From positions 248,001 to 312,000 of the forward strand of contig JJOH01000019.1 in NCBI GenBank assembly GCA_000696115.1: 64,000 nt of DNA, in the 5' to 3' direction. Shown piece by piece: positions 7,799-16,743 of this stretch. The position numbers and the translations under genes are program-made. Source of the DNA: Streptomyces olindensis (GTDB lineage: Bacteria; Actinomycetota; Actinomycetes; Streptomycetales; Streptomycetaceae). Within the stretch, counting starts at the first letter, position 1. Every line of letters starts with the position of its first letter. The notes under the pieces are model-generated. The model had not been told where the DNA came from. It saw only the letters and a list, made by a program, of their open reading frames with translations, and did no database searches.

Positions 7799-10020
7799 GC
7801 GCCACCGCGCAGGAGACCCGGGGCAGGCGCCGCGCCGCCCCGCCGAAGCGCAAGGTGCCCAAGGGCAAGGCCAAGACGGTCCGCACGCCCACCGTGCTCC
7901 AGATGGAGGCCGTGGAGTGCGGCGCCGCCTCCCTGGCGATGGTGCTCGGCCACTACGGCAAGCACGTCCCGCTGGAGGAGCTGCGCATCGCCTGCGGTGT
8001 CTCCCGTGACGGCTCGCGCGCCAGCAACCTGCTGAAGGCGGCCCGCAGTTACGGCCTGACGGCCAAGGGCATGCAGATGGACCTGGCCGCCCTCGCCGAG
8101 GTGAAGTCGCCGGCCATCCTGTTCTGGGAGTTCAACCACTACGTCGTCTACGACGGCATGGGCCGCCGCTTCGGCCGCCGGGGCGTCTACATCAACGACC
8201 CCGGCAAGGGCCGCCGCTTCGTCCCGATGGAGGACTTCGACGGCAGCTTCACCGGTGTCGTGCTCGTCATGGAGCCCGGCGAGGACTTCACCCGGGGCGG
8301 GCGCAAGCCCGGTGTCCTGGGCGCGATGCCCGCCCGGCTGCGCGGCACCGCGGGCACCATGCCCGCCGCCGTCCTGGCGAGCCTGCTGCTGGTGGCGGTC
8401 GGTGCGGCGGTGCCCGCGCTCAGCCGCACCTACATCGACGAGTTCCTGATCGGGAACAAGACCTCGCTGCTCGGCGTGCTGTTCGCGTCGATGGCGGCGT
8501 GCGTGCTGCTCACGGTCGTGCTGACCTGGCTCCAGCAGGCGAACCTGCTGCACGGCCGCATCATCTCCTCCACCCTGTCCAGCGCCCGGTTCCTGCGGCA
8601 CCTGCTGCGGCTGCCGGTGACGTTCTTCTCCCAGCGCAGCCCGGCCGACCTGGTGCAGCGGCTCCAGTCCAACGACGCGGTCGCCGAGACCCTGTCCCGT
8701 GACCTCGCGGCGGCGGGCGTGGACGCGATCGTGGTCGTGCTGTACGCGGTGCTGCTCTACACCTACGACCCGCAGCTGACGTTCGTCGGCATCGGCGTGG
8801 CCCTGCTGAACATCGTGGCCATGCGGGTCGTCGTCCGGCTGCGCGCCACCCGCACGGCGAAGCTGCGCGCCGACACGGCCCGGCTCACCAACACCGCCTA
8901 CACCGGCCTGCAGCTCATCGAGACGATGAAGGCGACGGGCGGTGAGGACGGCTACTTCCGCAAGTGGGCCGGGCAGCACGCCACCACCCTGGAGGAGCAG
9001 CAGCGGCTCGGCGTGCCGAGCGCCTGGCTGGGCGTGGTCGCGCCGACGCTCGCCACCCTGAACAGCGCGCTGATCCTGTGGATCGGCGGTATGCGCGCGG
9101 TCGAGGGGCACATCTCGGTCGGCCTGCTGGTCGCCTTCCAGGCCCTGGTCACCCGGTTCACCGCCCCGCTGACCCGGCTGAACGGCGTCGCGGGCCGCAT
9201 CCAGGACTTCGCCGCCGACGTGGCCCGGCTGAAGGACGTGGAGAACTTCAAGGCCGACCCGCTCTACGGCCGCCCCGGCGCCGGCGAGTCCACGCGCCGC
9301 CTCCAGGGCCACGTGGAGCTGGAGAACATCACCTTCGGCTACAGCCCGCTCGACAAGCCGCTGCTCACCGGCTTCGACCTGACGGTCGGGCCCGGGCAGC
9401 AGGTGGCGCTGGTCGGCGGCTCGGGCAGCGGCAAGTCCACGGTGTCCCGGCTGATCTCCGGCCTGTACGCGCCGTGGGAGGGCGTGATCCGCATCGACGG
9501 GCAGCGCATCGAGGACATCCCGCGCGGGGCGCTCGCCGCCTCCGTCTCCTTCGTCGACCAGGACGTGTTCCTCTTCGAGGGCACGGTCCGCGACAACGTG
9601 GCGCTGTGGGACCCGTCGATCCCGGACGACGCGGTCGAGGACGCGCTGCGGGACGCGGCGCTGTACGACGTGATCACGCGCCGCCCGGGCGGCATCCACA
9701 GCAAGGTCGAGCAGGACGGGCGCAACTTCTCCGGCGGGCAGCGCCAGCGTCTGGAGATCGCGCGGGCGCTGGTGCGCCGGCCGAGCATCCTGGTGCTCGA
9801 CGAGGTGACGAGCGCGCTGGACGCGGAGACCGAGCTGGTCGTGATGGACAATCTGCGCCGGCGCGGCTGCGCCTGTGTGGTGATCGCGCACCGGCTCAGC
9901 ACCGTGCGCGACAGCGACGAGATCGTCGTCCTGCAGCACGGCACGGTCGTGGAGCGCGGGCGGCACGAGGAACTGGTGGCGCACGGCGGCGCCTACGCGG
10001 CACTGGTCAGGGAACGGTGA
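7795..10020 (+). CDS. NHLM bacteriocin exporter: C39 peptidase-ABC transporter
   Basis: A 741-residue fused maturation/export protein. The N-terminal C39 domain has the catalytic Cys42 in MEAVECGAAS, a His in FNHYVVYDG and the INDPGKG segment. The ABC exporter transmembrane domain spans about residues 165-470. The ATPase domain has Walker A (GGSGSGKST), signature (FSGGQRQR), Walker B (ILVLDE) and switch His (IAHRLS). This enzyme class cuts after double-glycine leaders while exporting the core. The only such leader in the window is the adjacent 71-residue peptide. Translation is coupled to the HlyD gene by a 4-nt overlap. Confidence 0.92.
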   Translation: MSATAQETRGRRRAAPPKRKVPKGKAKTVRTPTVLQMEAVECGAASLAMVLGHYGKHVPLEELRIACGVSRDGSRASNLLKAARSYGLTAKGMQMDLAALAEVKSPAILFWEFNHYVVYDGMGRRFGRRGVYINDPGKGRRFVPMEDFDGSFTGVVLVMEPGEDFTRGGRKPGVLGAMPARLRGTAGTMPAAVLASLLLVAVGAAVPALSRTYIDEFLIGNKTSLLGVLFASMAACVLLTVVLTWLQQANLLHGRIISSTLSSARFLRHLLRLPVTFFSQRSPADLVQRLQSNDAVAETLSRDLAAAGVDAIVVVLYAVLLYTYDPQLTFVGIGVALLNIVAMRVVVRLRATRTAKLRADTARLTNTAYTGLQLIETMKATGGEDGYFRKWAGQHATTLEEQQRLGVPSAWLGVVAPTLATLNSALILWIGGMRAVEGHISVGLLVAFQALVTRFTAPLTRLNGVAGRIQDFAADVARLKDVENFKADPLYGRPGAGESTRRLQGHVELENITFGYSPLDKPLLTGFDLTVGPGQQVALVGGSGSGKSTVSRLISGLYAPWEGVIRIDGQRIEDIPRGALAASVSFVDQDVFLFEGTVRDNVALWDPSIPDDAVEDALRDAALYDVITRRPGGIHSKVEQDGRNFSGGQRQRLEIARALVRRPSILVLDEVTSALDAETELVVMDNLRRRGCACVVIAHRLSTVRDSDEIVVLQHGTVVERGRHEELVAHGGAYAALVRER

Positions 10021-10021
10021 C

Positions 10022-12847
10022 ATGACGACCGTCCACGAAGGACACGACGGGGACCTCGTGCTGGGCGCCTTCGGGCAGATGGGCTCGCGCATCGACTGCG
10101 CCGGGTTCAACCGCCTGGACCTGGAGGGCCCGCGGGTGCTGTGGCTGGTCGCGTCCGGCGCCGTCGACCTGTTCGCGGTCGACGCCGGGCAGCAGGGCCA
10201 CTGGCACCACCTGGGCCGGCTGGAGGCGGGGTCGCTGGTGCTCGGCCCGGTGGCGGGACCACAGCACACCCTCGTGGCCCGCCCCCTGCGGGACTGCGTG
10301 GTGCACCGCATCGGGCTGCGCGAGCTGTACCAGCCCGCCAACACCGCGACCTGGTCGTACGACGAGTACGGCAACCCGCAGTACGTGCCGCCGACGACGA
10401 GCCCGCTGGAGTACGCGCTCGCGCTCGGGGTCGGCCGCAGCCTGTCCATCCTCTTCCAGGCGCCGATGGCCACCGAGCGGGCGGCCGCGCCCACCGACGA
10501 CGACGTGTTCTGGATGCAGGTGCCGCCGGGCAGCGTCCAGTACGGCTCGCTGTACGGCGCGGAGGCGGCGGCCGACCTGCTGATGGATCCGGCGCTGTGG
10601 CAGTCCATGGTCGACCAGCAGTACCGGCTGCTGACCACGCTGGACCGCTGGATCGAGCAGCTGGAGCGCACCCACGAGGACCGCACCGCCGAGGGCATCA
10701 AGGCCGGTGAGGCGGTCCGTGCCCAGGCCGATCAGACGCTGCTCGCCTCCATCGGCAAGCGGTCGTCGAAGCGGACCACCGCGGCCGACGCCGACGCCAC
10801 GTACGCGGCGTGCAAGCTGGTCGGGCAGGCCGCCGGGATCAGCATCGCCGAGCCCACGCAGAAGGGCACCGGCGGCGACCGCCTCGACCCGGTCGAGCAG
10901 GTCGCGCTGGCCTCCCGGGTCCGCACCCGGGCCGTACGGCTGGACGGGCGCTGGTGGCGGGACAACGTCGGGCCGCTGGTCGGCCACCGGGCCCTGTCGG
11001 GCGCACCGGTGGCGCTGCTGTGGCGGCGCGGCGGCTACGTCGCCGTCCATCCGTCGACCGGGCGCGAGACGCCGATCGAGAAGGCCAACGCCGACGAGTT
11101 CGAGCCGCGCGCGGTGATGTTCTACCGCCCGCTGCCCGAACGGGGGCTCAGTCCGTTGCGGCTGCTGCGGTTCTGCATGCGGGGCATGCGCGGCGACCTG
11201 ACGGCTCTGCTGCTCAGCGGTCTGGTCACGGTGGCGATCGGCGCGCTGGTGCCCATCGCCACGGGCAAGGTGCTCGGCGAGTTCGTGCCGAAGGCGCAGA
11301 CGGACCTGATCGTGCAGGTGTGTCTGGCGGTGATGTTGAGCAGCGTGGTGGCGGCGGCCTTCATGCTGTTGCAGAACCTGACCATCCTGCGGCTGGAGGG
11401 CCGGGTCGAGGCCACGCTCCAGCCGGCCGTGTGGGACCGGCTGCTCAGGCTGCCGACGAAGTTCTTCACCGAGCGTTCAACGGGTGAACTGGCCAGCGCC
11501 GCCATGGGCATCAGCTCGATCCGCCGGCTGCTGGCGGGGGTCGGGCCGACCGTCGCCCAGTCGGTGACGGTGGGGGCGATGAACCTGGGGCTGCTGTTCT
11601 GGTTCAGCGTGCCGATGGCGATGGCCGCGATCGGCATGCTCGTCGTCATCGCGGCGGTGTTCCTGGGGCTGGGGCTGTGGCAGGTGCGCTGGCAGCGGCG
11701 GCTGGTGGTGCTCTCCAACAAGCTGAACAACCAGGCGTTCCAGACGCTGCGGGGCCTGCCGAAGCTGCGGGTGGCGGCCGCGGAGAACTACGCGTACGCC
11801 GCGTGGGCGTCGGAGTTCGCCCGCAGCCGGGAGCTCCAGCAGAAGGTCGGCCGCATCAAGAACCTCACGTCGGTGCTGGGCGCGGTGTACCTGCCGCTGT
11901 GCACGCTGCTGATGTTCATGCTGCTGGCGGGCCCGGCCCGGGGCTCGATGTCGGCGGCGGCGTTCCTGACGTTCAACACCTCGGTGACGATGGTGCTGAC
12001 CTCCGTGACCCAGCTGACGGGCTCGTTCGTCTCGGCGGTGGCCGCGCTGCCGCTGTTCGAGGAGATCAAGCCGGTGCTGGACGCCACGCCCGAGGTGCGT
12101 ACGGCGAGCACCCGGCCGGGTCCGCTGACCGGGGCGATCGAGGCGCGGCGGGTGTCCTTCCGCTACGCGGACGACGGTCCGCTGGTCCTGGACGACGTGT
12201 CGTTCGAGGTGCGCCCGGGCGAGTTCGTCGCGATCGTCGGGCCGAGCGGCTGCGGCAAGTCGACGCTCCTGCGCCTGCTGATCGGGTTCGACCGTCCGGT
12301 GTCGGGGAGTGTGCTGTACGACGGTCAGGACCTGGCGGCCCTCGACCAGTCGGCGGTGCGCCGCCAGTGCGGTGTGGTGCTCCAGCACGCGCAGCCGTTC
12401 ACCGGCTCCATCCTGGACGTCATCTGCGGCACCGAGCCGTACACGCCGGAGGAGGCGATGGCGGCGGCCGAGATGGCCGGGCTCGCGGAGGACATCAAGC
12501 GGATGCCGATGGGGCTGCACACCATCGTCTCCGGCAGCGGGGCGGTCTCCGGCGGCCAGCGGCAGCGGCTGATGATCGCCCAGGCGCTGATCCGGCGGCC
12601 GCGGATCCTCTTCTTCGACGAGGCGACCAGCGCGCTCGACAACGAGACGCAGCGCACGGTCATCGAGAGCACCAAGGCCCTCAACGCGACCCGGATCGTG
12701 ATCGCCCACCGGCTGTCGACGGTGATGGACGCCGACCGGGTCGTCGTGATGGAGGACGGCAAGGTCATCCAGCAGGGTCCGCCCGCCCAGTTGCTCGCCG
12801 ACACGAACGGCCGGCTGCACGAGCTGGTGCGCCGCCAGATGGCGTGA
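10022..12847 (+). CDS. NHLM bacteriocin system second ABC transporter, permease/ATP-binding
   Basis: A 941-residue protein that starts one base after the previous stop. The first ~370 residues form a non-catalytic N-terminal extension without the C39 Cys. It includes a cyclic-nucleotide-binding-like barrel near the start (GQMGSRIDCAGFNRLDLEGP region). An ABC exporter membrane domain follows (about 380-690). The ATPase carries GPSGCGKST, VSGGQRQR, ILFFDEATSALD and IAHRLS. This is the standard partner of the C39 transporter in NHLM systems. The two may form a heterodimer or act in sequence. The gene ends the operon just before a strong terminator. Confidence 0.9.
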   Translation: MTTVHEGHDGDLVLGAFGQMGSRIDCAGFNRLDLEGPRVLWLVASGAVDLFAVDAGQQGHWHHLGRLEAGSLVLGPVAGPQHTLVARPLRDCVVHRIGLRELYQPANTATWSYDEYGNPQYVPPTTSPLEYALALGVGRSLSILFQAPMATERAAAPTDDDVFWMQVPPGSVQYGSLYGAEAAADLLMDPALWQSMVDQQYRLLTTLDRWIEQLERTHEDRTAEGIKAGEAVRAQADQTLLASIGKRSSKRTTAADADATYAACKLVGQAAGISIAEPTQKGTGGDRLDPVEQVALASRVRTRAVRLDGRWWRDNVGPLVGHRALSGAPVALLWRRGGYVAVHPSTGRETPIEKANADEFEPRAVMFYRPLPERGLSPLRLLRFCMRGMRGDLTALLLSGLVTVAIGALVPIATGKVLGEFVPKAQTDLIVQVCLAVMLSSVVAAAFMLLQNLTILRLEGRVEATLQPAVWDRLLRLPTKFFTERSTGELASAAMGISSIRRLLAGVGPTVAQSVTVGAMNLGLLFWFSVPMAMAAIGMLVVIAAVFLGLGLWQVRWQRRLVVLSNKLNNQAFQTLRGLPKLRVAAAENYAYAAWASEFARSRELQQKVGRIKNLTSVLGAVYLPLCTLLMFMLLAGPARGSMSAAAFLTFNTSVTMVLTSVTQLTGSFVSAVAALPLFEEIKPVLDATPEVRTASTRPGPLTGAIEARRVSFRYADDGPLVLDDVSFEVRPGEFVAIVGPSGCGKSTLLRLLIGFDRPVSGSVLYDGQDLAALDQSAVRRQCGVVLQHAQPFTGSILDVICGTEPYTPEEAMAAAEMAGLAEDIKRMPMGLHTIVSGSGAVSGGQRQRLMIAQALIRRPRILFFDEATSALDNETQRTVIESTKALNATRIVIAHRLSTVMDADRVVVMEDGKVIQQGPPAQLLADTNGRLHELVRRQMA

Positions 12848-12868
12848 CGTAGCGCACTCCCCCACAGT

Positions 12869-12896
12869 CCCAGCGAAACGTTGCCGTTTCGCTGGG
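12869..12896 (+). terminator. Operon terminator
   Basis: CCCAGCGAAACG (12869-12880) and CGTTTCGCTGGG (12885-12896) form a perfect 12-bp stem with a 4-nt loop, 22 bp after the stop of the last exporter gene. Confidence 0.85.
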
Positions 12897-12979
12897 CGCC
12901 GAGGACACCGCCGCCCAGGCGCCGCCGACCTGCACTTCTCCGACGGCAACCGGCTGGGGCCCCCACGCCTTTAAGGCAG

Positions 12980-13215
12980 TGGGGGAGGATCGTCACCGCG
13001 CACGCCCTGGTGTTCGCCTCCCTGCTGCTGCTCGTCGTCGCCCGCGCCCTCCAGGGCGTCTTCGGCGCCCTGCTGGCCCCGGCCGCGCTCTCTGCTCGGG
13101 TCCCGGCCGGCCAGGTAGTCGGTCGCCGCGCCACGGCGCGCTGATCGCGCTGGCGCTGCACCGGCGCGGAGTGCCGCGGCAGGACTCCGAGGCGGCCCCG
13201 GTCGTGCACATGTGA
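12980..13215 (+). pseudogene. Remnant of an MFS (DHA2-type) efflux transporter
   Basis: One frame near 13000-13105 reads HALVFASLLLLVVARALQG and then a GALLAPAAL segment, a hallmark of a DHA2 drug-efflux transmembrane helix. Another frame from about 13139 reads ALIALALHRRGVPRQ and ends PVVHM before a stop at 13213-13215, which looks like the C-terminus of the same protein type. The roughly 350 residues expected between them are missing and the frames differ. I infer a decayed gene with a large internal deletion. Confidence 0.55.
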
Positions 13216-13346
13216 CCGTCCGCGGGACGCCGGGGGCCGCCGTGCGCAGGGACGTGGCGGGCTCGGCGTCCGCGCGGGTGGCGCGTCTTCGCCCTCCGCG
13301 GCGGACCGACCCGTTGGTCTGCCGCGGAAATGGGTACCCACCGCGC

Positions 13347-14354
13347 ATGCGAATCAGCGTGGTGGACGTGGGATCGAACACGGTCAGACTTGTGGTCGCG
13401 GACGCGGAGGGCGGGGTGCCGCTTCCGGTGCACACCTCCAAGTGGCGACTCAGGCTGTCCGAGCAGGTCACACCGGGGGGACCCATCCCGGAGCAGGCGG
13501 TCGGGCAACTGGTCGACGCCGTCACCGAGGCGAGCAGGACCGCCACCCGGTGGGGCGCCGCGGGCCCGCTCGCCTTCGCGACCGCCGTGGTACGGAACGC
13601 GCCGAACCGGCACGAGGTGCTGCACGCCGTCCGGGCCCGTACGGGCGTCGACCTGTGCACCCTGCCGGGTGAGGTCGAGGCCGAACTGACTTTCCTCGGG
13701 GCCCGGCGCTGGATGGGCTGGCGGTCCGGGCCGCTCGCCCTGCTCGACATCGGCGGCGGCTCCCTCGAAGTGGCCTTCGGGCGCGGCCGGTTGCCGGACT
13801 TCGTGGCGTCGCTGCCGCTGGGCGCGGGGCGGCTCACCCACGAGTTCTTCGAGGGCGAGGACCCGCCGTCGCCCGAGCGGGTGCGGGCGCTGCGCCGCAG
13901 GGTGCGGCATCAACTGCGGGACGTCGCCGCCCGGATCCGCTGGGAGGGCCCGCGCACCGCGGTCGCCACCTCCCGCACGTTCCAGCAGCTGGGACGGCTG
14001 TGCGGGGCCGCGCCCGGACGCCACGGCCCGTTCGTGGACCGGCAGCTGCACCGCACGGACCTGGGGCAGGCGATCGTGCGGCTGGCCGCGCTGCCCGCCG
14101 CCGAACGCGCGCGACTGCCCGGGATCTCCGCGCCGCGGGCCGCGCAGAGCCTGGCCGGCGCGGTGGTCGGGCACACGGCGATGAAGCTGACCGGCATCAC
14201 GTCCGTCACCGTCTGCCCCTGGGCGATCCGCGAGGGAGTGCTGCTGCGCCACATCGAGGACGGCCCGTCCTGGTGGGCGGAGGTGACCCGCCGCAACGAG
14301 GAGGCGGCCCCTCCCGAACCGGTCCCGCTGCGCATCGCCACCGCCACGAACTGA
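13347..14354 (+). CDS. Ppx/GppA-family phosphatase (exopolyphosphatase-like)
   Basis: A 335-residue member of the ASKHA-fold Ppx/GppA family, which hydrolyses polyphosphate or (p)ppGpp-type substrates. The N-terminal phosphate-binding loop reads RISVVDVGSNTVRLVV, and the second signature is ALLDIGGGSLEVAFG near residue 133. The length matches the short actinobacterial Ppx form. The ATG at 13347 starts the conserved N-terminus; the upstream Shine-Dalgarno match is weak. The substrate cannot be told from sequence. The small following gene may be cotranscribed. Confidence 0.88.
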   Translation: MRISVVDVGSNTVRLVVADAEGGVPLPVHTSKWRLRLSEQVTPGGPIPEQAVGQLVDAVTEASRTATRWGAAGPLAFATAVVRNAPNRHEVLHAVRARTGVDLCTLPGEVEAELTFLGARRWMGWRSGPLALLDIGGGSLEVAFGRGRLPDFVASLPLGAGRLTHEFFEGEDPPSPERVRALRRRVRHQLRDVAARIRWEGPRTAVATSRTFQQLGRLCGAAPGRHGPFVDRQLHRTDLGQAIVRLAALPAAERARLPGISAPRAAQSLAGAVVGHTAMKLTGITSVTVCPWAIREGVLLRHIEDGPSWWAEVTRRNEEAAPPEPVPLRIATATN

Positions 14355-14386
14355 GTGATCCGCACCGAACGCAGGAAGGAGACCCC

Positions 14387-14575
14387 GTGTCCCACCACAA
14401 GGACCACAACAGCTCCGGCAAGCAGCCCGAGACGGCGCTCGAGGAGGTCCTGCGCGAGATCGAGGACGCCGAGAAGCGCACCGAGGACTCCGCCGAGCAA
14501 CGACGCCACCGGGGCGAGGCCGGGGAGGCCATCACCCCCAACACCCGCGCCCAGGAAGAGTCCGAGGGGGACTGA
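14387..14575 (+). CDS. Small hydrophilic charged protein, unknown function
   Basis: A 62-residue acidic, Glu/His-rich protein starting MSHHKDHNSSGK. It has a predicted helical middle (ALEEVLREIEDAEKRTEDSAEQ) and no hydrophobic segment or Cys. AGGAAGGA lies at 14372-14379, well placed for the GTG at 14387. It begins 32 bp after the phosphatase gene and is probably cotranscribed. I do not recognise a domain. Confidence 0.72.
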   Translation: MSHHKDHNSSGKQPETALEEVLREIEDAEKRTEDSAEQRRHRGEAGEAITPNTRAQEESEGD

Positions 14576-14710
14576 GCACCGCGGGGAGACCGACCGGGCA
14601 CGGGCCCCGGGCGCGCCGACCGGCCGCCGGGGCCCGCGCCCTGCCCGAGGCCCTCGCGCGCCGGTACCACCCGGGCGGGTGACCAGGCGCCGCGCGGGTA
14701 CCCGGGGCGC

Positions 14711-15724
14711 ATGGAGCACGACCGTGACGAACCACGCCTGCCCACCCCGCGCGGCCCGCTGAGCCGGGGTGTCGAGACATACCTGCGGGGCGCGGGCCGA
14801 CTGCCCCGCCTGGAGGAGGTCGCCCGTGCCGAGGTGTACGGCGATGACCTCCAGCTCGCCCTGTACCTCTGCTACGAGCTGCACTACCGCGGCTTCGCGG
14901 GCGTGTCCCCGGACCGCGAGTGGGACCCCGACCTGCTGCGCCTCCGGGCGGCCCTGGAGCAGCGCTTCCTGTCCGCCCTGCGTGCCGACGTCCGGGTCCA
15001 CGACAGCGTCGACGAGGCGCTGGCGGACCTCCTGGTCGAACCCGTCGACGGCACGGGCGTCAGCCACTTCCTGCGCGACGAGGGCGAGCTGTGGCACCTG
15101 CGCGAGTACGCGGCCCAGCGTTCCCTGTACCACCTCAAGGAGGCCGACCCGCACGCCTGGGTGCTGCCGCGGCTGTGGGGCCGGGCGAAGGCGGCGATGG
15201 CGGCGGTGGAGTTCGACGAATGGGGCGGCGGCCGGGCCGACCGCGTGCACGCCCGGCTGTTCGCCGACCTGATGACGGACCTCGGCCTGGACACCACGTA
15301 CGGCCGCTACCTCGACGCCGCGTCCGCCGAGGCCCTGGTCACGGTGAACATGATGTCCCTCTTCGGCCTGCACCGGGCCCTCAGGGGCGCCCTGGTGGGC
15401 CACTTCGCGGCGGTCGAGATCACCTCCTCCCCCGGGTCGCGACGGCTCGCCGAGGCGATGCGCCGCACCGGCGCCGGCCCCGCGGCCGAGCACTTCTACG
15501 ACGAGCACGTGGAGGCCGACGCGGTCCACGAGCAGGTCGTGCGCCACGACGTCATCGGCGGTCTGCTGGAGCGGGAGCCGCACCTCGCCCCGGACGTCGC
15601 CTTCGGCCTCGACGCCACGGAGTTCGTCGAGGAGCGCTTCGGCACACGACTGCTCACCGACTGGCGGGCATCCCGTTCATCACTGCATGCACCCCTTGCC
15701 CGTGAAACCACCTATATCTCCTGA
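14711..15724 (+). CDS. Iron-containing redox enzyme, haem-oxygenase-like diiron (HDO) type
   Basis: A 337-residue all-helical protein with the spaced Glu/Asp/His pattern of haem-oxygenase-like diiron oxidases. The relevant residues are Glu56/His58 (YELHYRGF), Glu144-x-Asp146-x-His148, Glu167/Asp169 (EFDEWGGG), and Glu265/His266, Asp270, His273 (YDEHVEADAVHEQ). Enzymes of this fold use a diiron site and O2 for C-C or C-N bond cleavage, desaturation or N-oxygenation. The substrate here is unknown. Its stop directly abuts the start of a methyltransferase gene, which in turn overlaps a CDGSH Fe-S protein gene, so the three probably work together. Confidence 0.78.
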   Translation: MEHDRDEPRLPTPRGPLSRGVETYLRGAGRLPRLEEVARAEVYGDDLQLALYLCYELHYRGFAGVSPDREWDPDLLRLRAALEQRFLSALRADVRVHDSVDEALADLLVEPVDGTGVSHFLRDEGELWHLREYAAQRSLYHLKEADPHAWVLPRLWGRAKAAMAAVEFDEWGGGRADRVHARLFADLMTDLGLDTTYGRYLDAASAEALVTVNMMSLFGLHRALRGALVGHFAAVEITSSPGSRRLAEAMRRTGAGPAAEHFYDEHVEADAVHEQVVRHDVIGGLLEREPHLAPDVAFGLDATEFVEERFGTRLLTDWRASRSSLHAPLARETTYIS

Positions 15725-16399
15725 GTGGCGGGGTACTCGACGTCCGTGAATCCACTGGTACTCCCGGGCGTGTACGCCCCACAGGAAGACACCGAGCTGC
15801 TGGCCGGTGCCCTGTCCGACGAACCGCTGCCCCCGGGCGCCGAGGTGCTCGACGTGGGCACCGGGACCGGCGCCCTGGCCCTGGAGGCGGCGCGCCGCGG
15901 CTTCCGCGTGACCGCCGTCGACGTGTCCTGGGGCGCCGTATGGGCGGCGCGACTGAACGCCCGGCTGGCCGGACTCCCGGTCCGCATCAGGCACGGGAAC
16001 CTGTTCGAGCCCGTCCGCGGGGAGTCGTACGACCTCGTCCTGGCCAATCCGCCGTATGTGCCGGCGCCGGACGGCCGGCGTGCGCCGCGGGGCGCCGCGC
16101 GCGCCTGGGACGCGGGTGACGACGGGCGCCTGATCGTGGACCGGATCTGCCGGGAGGCGCCCGGCCTGCTGCGTCCGGGCGGGGTGCTGCTGCTGGTGCA
16201 GTCGGCGCTGAGCGCCCCGGACCTCACCGTCGGGCAGCTGCGCGCCGCCGGCCTGAAGGCCGCGGTGACCCGGCGGCAACGGATCGCGTTCGGTCCCGTG
16301 CTGCGGGGCCGGGAACGCTGGCTGCGGGAGCGGGGGCTGCTGTCCGACACCGAGGACAAGGAAGAGCTGGTGGTCGTCCGTGCCGAACTCCCCGTCTGA
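15725..16399 (+). CDS. HemK/PrmC-like class I SAM methyltransferase
   Basis: A 224-residue Rossmann-fold methyltransferase. Motif I reads VLDVGTGTGALALEA, the acidic end of beta-2 is VTAVDVS, and the catalytic motif is NPPYVPAP, as in amide-nitrogen methyltransferases (HemK/PrmC/HemK2). It lacks the N-terminal substrate domain of PrmC, so the substrate may be a small molecule or another protein. The GTG at 15725 immediately follows the previous stop; a GTG at 15746 is an alternative start. The 3' end overlaps the CDGSH gene by 20 nt. Confidence 0.85.
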   Translation: MAGYSTSVNPLVLPGVYAPQEDTELLAGALSDEPLPPGAEVLDVGTGTGALALEAARRGFRVTAVDVSWGAVWAARLNARLAGLPVRIRHGNLFEPVRGESYDLVLANPPYVPAPDGRRAPRGAARAWDAGDDGRLIVDRICREAPGLLRPGGVLLLVQSALSAPDLTVGQLRAAGLKAAVTRRQRIAFGPVLRGRERWLRERGLLSDTEDKEELVVVRAELPV

Positions 16400-16589
16400 C
16401 CGGTCGTCCGAGGCCCCACGCCGCGTCTCCGTCCAGCGCAAAGGTCCGCTGTTGATGGAGGGCCCGGTGGAGGTGGAGCTGGAGGACGGCTCCGTCGTCA
16501 CCTCCGACCGCTTCCGCGTGGCCCTGTGCACCTGCCGTCGCAGTCGCCGCTACCCGTGGTGCGACACGAGCCACCGCGACCGGGCCTGA
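16380..16589 (+). CDS. CDGSH-type [2Fe-2S] domain protein
   Basis: A 69-residue protein with one CDGSH iron-sulfur motif. The cluster ligands are Cys50, Cys52, Cys61 and His65 in CTCRRSRRYPWCDTSH, where the usual CDG is CDT. The upstream half (QRKGPLLMEGPVEVELEDG) matches the beta-cap of bacterial CDGSH proteins. It probably transfers electrons, and its 20-nt overlap with the methyltransferase gene suggests a role as partner of the diiron enzyme two genes upstream. A strong terminator follows 12 bp after the stop. Confidence 0.88.
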   Translation: MPNSPSDRSSEAPRRVSVQRKGPLLMEGPVEVELEDGSVVTSDRFRVALCTCRRSRRYPWCDTSHRDRA

Positions 16590-16601
16590 GCCGAAAGTCC
16601 A

Positions 16602-16638
16602 GGGGCCGGCGGGCGGCCCCACTCCGCCCGCCGGCCCC
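16602..16638 (+). terminator. Strong terminator, probably bidirectional
   Basis: A perfect 15-bp stem (GGGGCCGGCGGGCGG at 16602-16616 with its complement at 16624-16638) over a 7-nt loop. It lies between the convergent 3' ends of the CDGSH gene and the protease-inhibitor gene. Confidence 0.85.
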
Positions 16639-16743
16639 CTTGTACGAGATCGCGGCCTCCCCGTGACAGCGGCCCGGCTCCCCAGCAACGAGCCGCCGTG
16701 CTTCACGGGAACTGCGCGATCCCGGTCCTCGGGAGGGTGGTCC

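Noticed and set aside
7687..10701. 1004-codon minus-strand frame under the exporter genes
   Set aside because: It is entirely antisense to two well-supported ABC transporter genes and has no recognisable motif.
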